Origin: an uncultured Rhodospirillales bacterium
GTDB taxonomy: Bacteria; Pseudomonadota; Alphaproteobacteria; RF32; CAG-239
NCBI GenBank assembly: GCA_902761715.1
Contig: CACWLK010000014.1
Coordinates: forward strand, 1 to 49,274
Length of the DNA stretch: 49,274 bases
Direction of reading: 5' to 3'
Made by a program: the position numbers and the translations under genes. Below are positions 30,981 through 38,357 of this stretch, one piece after another. The notes under the pieces were generated by a model. That model did not search any database. It was not told the DNA's origin and saw only the letters and a program-made list of their open reading frames with translations. Each line of letters opens with the position of its first letter. The stretch's first letter is position 1.

Positions 30981-31874
30981 TTAGTAATTTCCCTTGGCCA
31001 TATTCTTAATTCTACGGAGAGTATATCCTATGTCTTGAGCTACATTTACTGCTTTGTGGACCTCTTGCTCTACTTGCTCAACCTTTATTCTATTGCGTCT
31101 GAGACCAGATGTTGCTTCTTCCGCTTCAATTCTTGCCTTTTTATTTTCCAGATATACGTCTTGTTCGCGTCTTTCAAGCTCTGCACGTTTATCTCTTTGC
31201 ATATTTTCTCGGGTTGGGAGCAAGTCAGAATAAACATTATACGGGTTAATACCGTTAACACCTACATTTGTAGAAAGGTGCATCATGAGCTTTGCATCTT
31301 CTTTGGATACTCTAACAACAGGTATTTGTACATAATCCTCACGGCCTGCCGGTTTGTACATTTTGGCAATTGGTAAAAATAATACATAGTCTACATTAGT
31401 CTGATCTTCTACAGGTACAGCATATTTGCAGCCTGGCTCGTTGAGTTCTCCCTGAAGTTCAGGTAAAATTTTATATCCATGCTTTTTGATTAACTTCCGC
31501 GGATAATCAGGGAGACTTTCATAAATTTCCTGAGCGGTTTGAGAACCAGCTTGCTGAGTTCTAACCTGGCGTGTTCCGGTCTGCTGGTTGCCATATTGTG
31601 CGGCGGCCTGCTGATAACTTATGGTTCTTCCTCCACTTTGTTGTGATGAGCGAACCGGTATAAGTTTACCATCAGATGTCATTCTGAGTTCCGTAATCGG
31701 CTGATTACCATCGCGGGTTTGTGCATTGGCTTCTTGTGTAGCGAGTGAGGATACGCTCAAAATTCCGCTCAATCCTATAATTTTGAAAACTCTTTCAGCC
31801 TTGCGGCCACGTCTTTCCAATTTTTTACGCAACGATTTAAACTTGGCGTTGGCTGTTTCTTTGAATGATGGCAT
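30981..31874 (-). CDS. exported hypothetical protein, 297 aa
   Basis: A very strong RBS (AAGGAGG) precedes ATG 31874. A long basic n-region (MPSFKETANAKFKSLRKKLE) leads to a hydrophobic stretch and a likely signal cleavage after TQEANA. A Gln/Ser-rich linker follows (residues about 75-115), then a compact domain (ESLPDYPRKLIKKHGYKILPEL to HLSTNVGVNGINPYNV). The C-terminus is a charged coiled coil (RDKRAELERREQDVYLENKK). Probably periplasmic or surface-attached. I recognise no family. A terminator lies downstream and a long A/T-rich gap upstream. Confidence 0.7.
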   Translation of the reverse strand: MPSFKETANAKFKSLRKKLERRGRKAERVFKIIGLSGILSVSSLATQEANAQTRDGNQPITELRMTSDGKLIPVRSSQQSGGRTISYQQAAAQYGNQQTGTRQVRTQQAGSQTAQEIYESLPDYPRKLIKKHGYKILPELQGELNEPGCKYAVPVEDQTNVDYVLFLPIAKMYKPAGREDYVQIPVVRVSKEDAKLMMHLSTNVGVNGINPYNVYSDLLPTRENMQRDKRAELERREQDVYLENKKARIEAEEATSGLRRNRIKVEQVEQEVHKAVNVAQDIGYTLRRIKNMAKGNY

Positions 31875-32145
31875 GGTCCCCTCCTTGAAGAAACTTTTTT
31901 AATATCTGCTTCTATCATAGCATATGTATACAAAAAATCAAGCATTTTTGACAAAAAATGTAATTTTGAACAATTATTTTGATAATATATTGTATTTCAA
32001 TAATAATTTAAGATTTGCAGATTTTGAATCACAAAATATGTTTTTTAGCATTTTGTCCAATCCATAAAAAGCAACCTATTTACAGTATTTATGCGAATCG
32101 GCGACACAAAAAATCGGTAGTCAATTCTATATATTATCTTAAAAG
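31875..32145. other. A/T-rich intergenic region, no gene seen
   Basis: This is most of the 329-base gap between the divergent genes at 31874 and 32204. It is strongly A/T-rich with many stops in all frames and should contain the minus-strand promoter. I see no tRNA, repeat array or convincing hairpin in it. Confidence 0.6.
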
Positions 32146-32174
32146 TTGACAAAATATCGAAAATTTGATACTAT
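32146..32174 (+). promoter_or_regulatory. promoter of the 577-aa gene
   Basis: TTGACA (32146-32151), a 17-base spacer and TACTAT (32169-32174), 29 bases before ATG 32204. Confidence 0.7.
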
Positions 32175-32203
32175 GAAAATGCGTTTAATTTTTTTATTAT
32201 ATT

Positions 32204-33937
32204 ATGATGTATTTACTGATTTCTGTCCTGCTTACCGCAGCGTTCGCAGGCATCTCCTTTAACAAGGAGAACAAAAAAAGTGTTATGTGGTTTTCGGCAG
32301 CAATGCTGATCCTCATGTGTGTAATCAACTACTTCAGTATGCCCGTCCTCAATTTGTGGGGTTATTACGGGCTGTGGGTTGAAGTTCTGTTCGTGACTCT
32401 GTGTGGTGCTATTCTCGGCTGTATGGTCAATGGCACATGGGGGCTTGAATGGGACGGAGAAGGAAGAGCTTGGCGGTTTTATATTCCGTTGGGGGTGTTG
32501 GTCTTTATGATCGGCGCCGGAATTTTTTCATCCGCGGCTTTCCACTCCGACAGCTACAATAACATGCTGAAGGTTGATGAGGTGAACTTTGAACAATTTT
32601 CTTCGGACGTAGATGTGATTCCGGTCGACAAGATGATTGTTACCGATCACGATCTGGCCCGCAAGGTGGTTGAAGATCGCCTCGAAGAGGATCCCGGTCT
32701 TGGTAGTCGTTGTGTGGTCGGTGATATGACTATGCAGCAGCTGACCGGCAGCTTTACCATCGACGGCGGCAGGAAGTTGGAATTCGATAATGATGTAATT
32801 TGGGTGGCTCCGCTCGAGCACTCAGGTTTTTGGAAGTGGGTAAACAATGACGTTACTCCTGGATATATGTTGGTGTTTGCCAATGATCCTACCAAGACTT
32901 ACAAAATTACCGAAATCAACGGACAGCCCCTGAAGCTCCGTTACATCGAGTCCGGTTGTTTTGGTGATGATATTGAGCGCAAAATCCGCAAAAGCGGTTA
33001 TGCAACTCAAGGCATTACCGATTTCAACTTCGAAATCGATGAAAACGGTCGCCCCTATTGGGTGCTGTGCAACCATCGTCCGACTATCGGCTTCGGCGCT
33101 CGTGATGCCAAAGGTGTCATTACCGTTGATTGCCAAAGCGGAGATGTTAAGCAGTACACCATCGATGAGGCTCCTGATTGGATTGACCACATTCAGCCGG
33201 AGGAGTTTGTTTCTCGCCAGATTAAGTGGTGGGGCGAACTCAAACACGGTTGGTGGAACTCCCTGTTTGCTCAGAGAGATGTCCAAGAGCCTACACCGGG
33301 AATGGTGCTGGTGTATTCTGAAGGTAAATGCTTCTGGTACACCGGTGTTCAGTCCTCGGGCAGCGATGGCGCGACCAGCGGCTTTATGCTGATTGATGCT
33401 CGTAACAAACAGACCAGATACTACAAAGTGTCGGGTGTGAACGAGCAGGAGGCTTCACGCATTGTTGAAGATCAGAACTTTGCTAAGGCTGCACATTACA
33501 GTGCTACCTCGCCGGTTCTGTACAACGTGCGCGGCGTGCCGACGTACTTTATGACACTGAAAGGCGAATCCGGAAATGTAACCGGCTATGCTTTCATGGC
33601 CGTTACTAACCGCCAAGCCGTCGGTGTCGGTAAGTCAAAGCGCGAAGCCGAGACCAACTACCTCCAGGCTATGAAACGCACCGGCAATGACAGTATTGCC
33701 GACGGAAGCGTTAAGCTGGAGGTCAAAAAATTGACCGTTCGTGATATCACCAATGAGCAGGACACTTATTATGTTCTGTTTGTTGAGGTTCCGGGCAAGG
33801 AGTTTACCGGCTCATCGGAGTTCTTCCGCGAGCTCAAGTGGACCAAACCCGGCGACCAGGTGGAGGTTACGTATGGTGAAGGGTTGTCTGAGGTTATCCC
33901 GCTGGATACGTTCGACAACATTAGTTTTACCTTCTAG
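32204..33937 (+). CDS. large membrane-anchored protein of unknown function, 577 aa, SD-less
   Basis: Two ATGs (32204, 32207) follow an A/T-rich leader with no Shine-Dalgarno. There are about four N-terminal membrane helices (MYLLISVLLTAAFAGISF, VMWFSAAMLILMCVINYF, LWVEVLFVTLCGAILGCM, YIPLGVLVFMIGAGIF). A soluble region of about 450 residues follows with alternating beta segments. PGYMLVFANDPTKTYKI and PGMVLVYSEGKCFWYTG look like two related repeats, and RGVPTYFMTLKGESGNVTGY recalls PepSY-type domains, though weakly. No family is assigned. The codons are clearly GC-rich compared with the window, which suggests transfer. Confidence 0.7.
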   Translation: MMYLLISVLLTAAFAGISFNKENKKSVMWFSAAMLILMCVINYFSMPVLNLWGYYGLWVEVLFVTLCGAILGCMVNGTWGLEWDGEGRAWRFYIPLGVLVFMIGAGIFSSAAFHSDSYNNMLKVDEVNFEQFSSDVDVIPVDKMIVTDHDLARKVVEDRLEEDPGLGSRCVVGDMTMQQLTGSFTIDGGRKLEFDNDVIWVAPLEHSGFWKWVNNDVTPGYMLVFANDPTKTYKITEINGQPLKLRYIESGCFGDDIERKIRKSGYATQGITDFNFEIDENGRPYWVLCNHRPTIGFGARDAKGVITVDCQSGDVKQYTIDEAPDWIDHIQPEEFVSRQIKWWGELKHGWWNSLFAQRDVQEPTPGMVLVYSEGKCFWYTGVQSSGSDGATSGFMLIDARNKQTRYYKVSGVNEQEASRIVEDQNFAKAAHYSATSPVLYNVRGVPTYFMTLKGESGNVTGYAFMAVTNRQAVGVGKSKREAETNYLQAMKRTGNDSIADGSVKLEVKKLTVRDITNEQDTYYVLFVEVPGKEFTGSSEFFRELKWTKPGDQVEVTYGEGLSEVIPLDTFDNISFTF

Positions 33938-33957
33938 GTAGAATTAGTAACGCAAAG

Positions 33958-33987
33958 AAATCCGTCTCCTTAGGGAGGCGGATTTTT
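33958..33987 (+). terminator. terminator of the 577-aa gene
   Basis: AAATCCGTCTCC and GGAGGCGGATTT arms (one G-T) with a 4-base loop, then a T-run. Confidence 0.88.
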
Positions 33988-34013
33988 GTTTTTGTCAAAT
34001 TTATTTATTGGTA

Positions 34014-34042
34014 TTGACTTTTTTGTCCAAAAGTGATAGATT
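34014..34042 (+). promoter_or_regulatory. promoter of the 155-aa gene
   Basis: TTGACT (34014-34019), a 17-base spacer and TAGATT (34037-34042), about 42 bases before ATG 34085. Confidence 0.55.
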
Positions 34043-34084
34043 GTCTTTTGTTCAAACATTATTTACATATTAATAACTTAACCT

Positions 34085-34552
34085 ATGAAGACAGTAAAAA
34101 ATTATCTTTTGGGAGTGATTGTTTCGGCTGTTATTACTGCCACAGTGATGTATCTTAGCCTCGGATTGTTCGGCATTGCCGTGCTCTGCCTTATTCCGAT
34201 TGTGATGGTGGCTACGGCCTGGGATGAAAGCTTGTTTAACAAGTCTGCTTGGGAAAAAGTCAGCCTTATCTTGTGGGCGGCTCTAGTGTATTCGGTAATG
34301 TTCAGCTCTTGGACATGGACCTCGCTGTTGATTGTCATTGTGATCATTGCGGGGCTGAAACTTTGGAAGACATCGCCGACTCCGAGCATTATGGCTGCAT
34401 GGCTAACCGGTATGGAACTCGCAACCGTGGGGATGGAATATTATGCCAATCATGTCTATTATATGGACAATTTGTTGCATGATGCAGCGGTAGTGATATT
34501 TGCCATCTATGCAATTGCCTGGGATATCCATTCAGCAAAGAAAAAACTCTGA
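34085..34552 (+). CDS. multi-pass membrane protein, 155 aa, SD-less
   Basis: ATG 34085 lacks a Shine-Dalgarno (leader ends ATAACTTAACCT). Four to five hydrophobic helices: YLLGVIVSAVITATVMYLSL, LFGIAVLCLIPIVMV, KVSLILWAALVYSVMF, TSLLIVIVIIAGLKLW and LHDAAVVIFAIYAIAW. It ends in a short basic tail (SAKKKL). The family is unknown. The codon use and layout match the 577-aa gene just upstream, though each has its own promoter and terminator. Confidence 0.6.
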   Translation: MKTVKNYLLGVIVSAVITATVMYLSLGLFGIAVLCLIPIVMVATAWDESLFNKSAWEKVSLILWAALVYSVMFSSWTWTSLLIVIVIIAGLKLWKTSPTPSIMAAWLTGMELATVGMEYYANHVYYMDNLLHDAAVVIFAIYAIAWDIHSAKKKL

Positions 34553-34572
34553 AATGTAATTTTCCGAATCTA

Positions 34573-34607
34573 TAAAAAGGGACGCACGAGTGAGTGGGTC
34601 CCTTTTT
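34573..34607 (+). terminator. terminator of the 155-aa gene
   Basis: AAAAAGGGAC and GTCCCTTTTT arms with a 14-base loop and a T-run. Confidence 0.85.
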
Positions 34608-34647
34608 TGGTGCCGGTTAGATTATTAATCTGTATCATAAAAACAAT

Positions 34648-34788
34648 TTATGCGGCAGATTTTCTATATTTGGCGCAAATTTCTTCGCTGCTTAGGTTTA
34701 AAATATCTTCGGATATTTGGTAATATTTATGCCTTTTGTATGTATCGGTCTCAAATTCAGGCACTACGGCTTGCAATATATTAAGCAA
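34648..34788 (-). pseudogene. possible gene remnant, about 46 codons
   Basis: In the 274-base gap between 34552 and 34827, one minus-strand frame reads as a plausible polar protein (AVVPEFETDTYKRHKYYQIS, then EDILNLSSEEICAKYRKSAA) ending at 34648-34650. Upstream it is closed by an in-frame TAA; the only start is a TTG at 34788 with no clear RBS. It may be the tail of a decayed gene or a small unrecognised gene. The rest of the gap shows only a short dyad, GATATC...GATATC, near 34803-34829. Confidence 0.3.
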
Positions 34789-34826
34789 GTTCGTTAATTA
34801 AGATATCAACATTTCAACGTTGGATA

Positions 34827-35990
34827 TCAATTCTGATTACAAAACTCGGACATTTGGCTTAAGGGGACTAATTTTATGCCTTTTTCTGCCAAGGTCGGGA
34901 GCCAGGATTTAAGAGCCAGGTAGGTTTGAGTTTTGGGGTGCCCGATGGCTATGGCATAACCGCGGGAATGAGCAATTTCTTCCGTTTGATGGAGTTGCCC
35001 CATGATGTAGTCAAAATCGTCTTTATTATCTAAAAATACATTCCGCTCAACAATCTTTACACCAAAACGAGCTGCTTCTTCTTTGCCGGCTGAGTGAGGC
35101 GTGGTTTTGGAATCCAAAAAAATTAAGTTGCGTTTGGCAAGCTCTTTCATAACAATTGCCATACGGTGTTTGTCCTCAGTAAATTTGCTACCCATATGGT
35201 TATTGACCGCCACAATTGACGGGAACAGATCAAGCATGTTGCGCAATGTATCTTTTACCTCTTTATCGCTCATTGTTGTAGTCAGCATTGTCGGGGTAAA
35301 GTTTTGCATTACTTTCGGCTCCATCGGCAGGTGAGCCATGATTTCCTGTCCGGAGGCTGAAGAATTTGACATTTGAGATTGGAGATTGTTGGCATAAGTC
35401 AAAAATGATACGGTTAGCGGATAGGTAAGACTGCTGATGTCCTGCGTATGCTTGACACTGATTCCCATATCGTCAATAACAATAGTTATCAGGGGCTGAT
35501 TTTCATTGGAGACTGCAGGAGTTTCTGGGATTTCGGCTTCATTTATATGATTTTCTTCCGGTAATTTTTCCTCATATAAATCATAAACCTGGTCGAGGGC
35601 TGGTTCCGGCTCGGTAATATCGGAAGTTTCAGATGCAGTGTTGCTGTCGGTTTCGGATATATTTTCGTCAGAAGTCTGCTGATCAATTATGTCCTCAATG
35701 GTCTGAGGAATGACAGGGGTATATTCTCTGACTTTTATGGTCATATCAGATGCAACAGAAGAATACTGACGATGATAGTACATTGTTGAGAGCAACAATG
35801 ATAAGATAACAAGCGTAATTACCAAAGCCGTACCGAATGCCCAACGGCACCGACGATGACGGCAAAGATTGTGCTCGAATTGACGAAACAGCGGTTGCAA
35901 CGGGAGCTGTAACTGTTTTTCTATAGGACGTGAAACCTTTTTGGGCTTTGATAATCTCGGCGTCTTATGATAAGCTGTTTTTTTCGGCAC
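34827..35990 (-). CDS. divergent polysaccharide deacetylase family protein
   Basis: I take GTG 35990 (VPKKTAYHKTPRL...) as start: GAGGG lies 8 bases upstream and it clears the lysS stop by 20 bases, whereas the frame open from 36047 overlaps lysS. The 387-aa product has a basic cytoplasmic N-terminus, one membrane helix (WAFGTALVITLVILSLLLS), an acidic Glu/Asp/Ser linker and a C-terminal divergent polysaccharide deacetylase domain: ITIVIDDMGIS, IMAHLPMEP, NNHMGSKFTED, LIFLDSKTTPHS and AIAIGHPKTQTY. It would act in the periplasm; the substrate is unknown. Just downstream of lysS, probably co-transcribed. Confidence 0.85.
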   Translation of the reverse strand: MPKKTAYHKTPRLSKPKKVSRPIEKQLQLPLQPLFRQFEHNLCRHRRCRWAFGTALVITLVILSLLLSTMYYHRQYSSVASDMTIKVREYTPVIPQTIEDIIDQQTSDENISETDSNTASETSDITEPEPALDQVYDLYEEKLPEENHINEAEIPETPAVSNENQPLITIVIDDMGISVKHTQDISSLTYPLTVSFLTYANNLQSQMSNSSASGQEIMAHLPMEPKVMQNFTPTMLTTTMSDKEVKDTLRNMLDLFPSIVAVNNHMGSKFTEDKHRMAIVMKELAKRNLIFLDSKTTPHSAGKEEAARFGVKIVERNVFLDNKDDFDYIMGQLHQTEEIAHSRGYAIAIGHPKTQTYLALKSWLPTLAEKGIKLVPLSQMSEFCNQN

Positions 35991-36009
35991 GATACTGCCC
36001 TCACCCACT

Positions 36010-37479
36010 CTATCTGTTGCGCAAAGTCGGGAAAGCAATAACATCACGAATGGTTTCGGCTCCGGTCAGCAAAATTGCCAAACGGTCAATTCCCATTCCC
36101 ATACCACCAGTAGGCGGAAGAGCATTTTCAAGTGCTATAACATAATCTTCATCAAGCATTTGAGCTTCATCATCACCGGCCTCTCGTTCGGCACACTGAG
36201 CATCAAAACGAGCCTTTTGATCTAACGGGTTGGAGAGCTCAGAGTATGCACAACCGATTTCCATACCGCCAACATAGGCATCAAAGTGTTCAACCAAGCG
36301 TGGGTTTGAACGATGAACCTTGGCTAACGGGGAAATATCACGAGGCATATCCATAACCAAAATCGGCTGGATGAGGTGAGGTTCGACTTTTTCATCAAAT
36401 ACCAACTGGACAACCTTGCCCCAGTTGCTGCAATCAGAAGCATCAATGCCAATAGATTTTGCCATATCGCGTGCTTCTTCAACCGTTTCGGCTTTCATGA
36501 GGTCAATGCCGGCATATTCGTTGACCAATTCAACAATAGATTTACGGGCAAACGGCTTAGATAAATCAATTTCGGTACCATTAACGGTGATTGTTTCAGT
36601 ACCGTTGACTTCTCTGCATACAAAGCGCAACAAGTCAGGGATAAGCTCGGCCATATCATTATAGTCGGCATAAGCCTGATAGGCTTCTAATGCAGTAAAT
36701 TCAGGATTGTGTTTTTTATCAATGCCTTCGTTACGGAAGTTACGACCGATTTCAAATACACGATCAAAACCGCCGACTACTAGGCGCTTGAGGAACAATT
36801 CAGGTGCAATACGCAAATATAAATCCATATCCAGCGAATTATGGTGAGTGATAAACGGTTTGGCATTAGCACCGCCCATGATAGTCTGAAGCATCGGAGT
36901 TTCAACTTCCATAAATTTGTGTTGTTCAAAATAGTGACGAACTGCAGAAGTAATTTGGCAACGTTTTTTGAAAATTTCACGGCTGTCATCGTTCATGATA
37001 AAATCAACATAACGTTGGCGATAGCGGGCCTCTACATCAGTCAAACCATGGAATTTTTCAGGTAACGGCTGAAGAGATTTTCCTATAATATCAAATTTTT
37101 CGGCAGCAATTGAGAGTTCTCCGCGAGGGGTGCGGCGAACAAAGCCGCTGACACCCACTAAATCACCAACATCAAGGCTCTTTAAGAGTTCAAGCCCGGC
37201 TTCGTCAAGGTGAGATTTGTGGCAGAAAATCTGAATTTTTCCGCTGATATCTTTTAAGTCAATAAACATACCGCTGTTACGTACGGCCATGGCACGACCG
37301 GCAACGGTTACACGGTCTTCGGTATCAACACCGGCGGCAAGGTCAGCATATTTTTTCTGTAAATCATCGGCAAAAGCGTTCGGTTTAAAGCAATAAGGGT
37401 ACGGATTGTAGCCTTTTTCAAACAAGGCGTTCAGCTTAGTAAGTCTTGATTCTCTATGTATATTGGTCTCATTTGCCAT
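36010..37479 (-). CDS. lysS: lysyl-tRNA synthetase (class II)
   Basis: Charges tRNA-Lys with lysine. ATG 37479 ([16 protein letters not shown]) is the natural N-terminus, with AGGA upstream; the frame from 37578 is an upstream extension. 489 aa, normal size. OB-fold anticodon domain ([21 protein letters not shown] region), then the class II core: motif 1 near [18 protein letters not shown], motif 2 [16 protein letters not shown], motif 3 [13 protein letters not shown]. It is divergent from lexA, sharing about 140 bases of regulatory DNA. Confidence 0.96.
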   Translation of the reverse strand: MANETNIHRESRLTKLNALFEKGYNPYPYCFKPNAFADDLQKKYADLAAGVDTEDRVTVAGRAMAVRNSGMFIDLKDISGKIQIFCHKSHLDEAGLELLKSLDVGDLVGVSGFVRRTPRGELSIAAEKFDIIGKSLQPLPEKFHGLTDVEARYRQRYVDFIMNDDSREIFKKRCQITSAVRHYFEQHKFMEVETPMLQTIMGGANAKPFITHHNSLDMDLYLRIAPELFLKRLVVGGFDRVFEIGRNFRNEGIDKKHNPEFTALEAYQAYADYNDMAELIPDLLRFVCREVNGTETITVNGTEIDLSKPFARKSIVELVNEYAGIDLMKAETVEEARDMAKSIGIDASDCSNWGKVVQLVFDEKVEPHLIQPILVMDMPRDISPLAKVHRSNPRLVEHFDAYVGGMEIGCAYSELSNPLDQKARFDAQCAEREAGDDEAQMLDEDYVIALENALPPTGGMGMGIDRLAILLTGAETIRDVIAFPTLRNR

Positions 37480-37567
37480 GATTATAGTTCCTATTCTGCT
37501 AAAATTATCAATAAAACTGCCGATTAATATATACAAGTATGTTGAAACTTGCAACCGAAAATAAAGC

Positions 37568-37596
37568 TTGACGTTCAAAAAGAACTAAAGTAGAAC
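37568..37596 (+). promoter_or_regulatory. lexA promoter with alphaproteobacterial SOS box
   Basis: GAAC (37582-37585), seven bases, GAAC (37593-37596) is the GTTC-N7-GTTC LexA box of Alphaproteobacteria on the other strand. It overlaps the spacer and -10 of a candidate promoter with TTGACG (37568-37573) and TAGAAC 17 bases on. Binding here gives autorepression of lexA. Confidence 0.85.
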
Positions 37597-37623
37597 ATTT
37601 ATAGAGATTAATGGAGAAAAGCC

Positions 37624-38280
37624 ATGTTAACACCAAAGCAATATAAACTGTTGATGTTTATTGACAATACCATCAAAGAAACCGGTTGTTGCCCCTCTTT
37701 TGAAGAAATGAAAGCAGCCGTCGGAATCAAGTCAAAGTCAGGTATTCATGCATTGATTGAAGAATTGGTCGAGCGTGAATTTGTGCGCAAGTTGCCACAT
37801 AAAGCACGTGCTCTTGAAGTGCTAAAAATTCCTCGTTTTAAGCCCAAAGATATAATTGAAGAGGAAAAGAAAATTAAGTTAGCACTGCAAAATTCGTCAG
37901 CACAAATACCACTTTACGGCAAAATTGCGGCGGGAACACCGATTGAGGCTATTGCCTACGAAAATGAAACTGTTTCCGTGCCATATGACTTGGTAACACG
38001 TGGTGATTTTTATGCCCTGCGGATTGAGGGAGAATCTATGATTGAAGCCGGAATTATGGACGGAGACTTGGCAATAATCAAGCGAGCCGAGACTGCCGAA
38101 AACGGGCAAATTGTCGTAGCATTGGTTGATGACTGCGAGGCAACGCTTAAAGTTTGGCAGAAAAAAGACAATGAAATTTGGCTTAAACCATGCAATAAAG
38201 ACTATCAAATCCGTAAACTTCATCCCTCTCAGGTAAAAGTTCAAGGAATTTTGAACGGAATTATTCGCAGTTATAACTAA
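37624..38280 (+). CDS. lexA: LexA repressor (SOS regulator)
   Basis: A 218-aa repressor-protease. Winged-helix N-terminus (MLTPKQYKLLMFIDNTIKET, then GCCPSFEEMKAAVGIKSKSG). The C-terminal S24 peptidase domain has the Ala-Gly cleavage site in KIAAGTPIEA, the nucleophile Ser in RIEGESMIEAGI and the catalytic Lys in CEATLKVW. ATG 37624 follows ATGGAGAAAAGCC. RecA-stimulated self-cleavage is expected. The SOS box lies 28 bases upstream of the start. The linker is somewhat long and charged (IIEEEKKIKLALQ). Confidence 0.96.
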   Translation: MLTPKQYKLLMFIDNTIKETGCCPSFEEMKAAVGIKSKSGIHALIEELVEREFVRKLPHKARALEVLKIPRFKPKDIIEEEKKIKLALQNSSAQIPLYGKIAAGTPIEAIAYENETVSVPYDLVTRGDFYALRIEGESMIEAGIMDGDLAIIKRAETAENGQIVVALVDDCEATLKVWQKKDNEIWLKPCNKDYQIRKLHPSQVKVQGILNGIIRSYN

Positions 38281-38357
38281 TTTTTGTCAAATTTTTCTTG
38301 ATTTTTTGTACAAATATGTTATGATAACGCTAGTTAATGTAAGCAGGAGTATGGGCT

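Noticed and set aside
32961..33392. 143-aa plus-strand ORF within the 577-aa gene
   Set aside because: Out-of-frame shadow, Ser/Arg-rich translation, no RBS.
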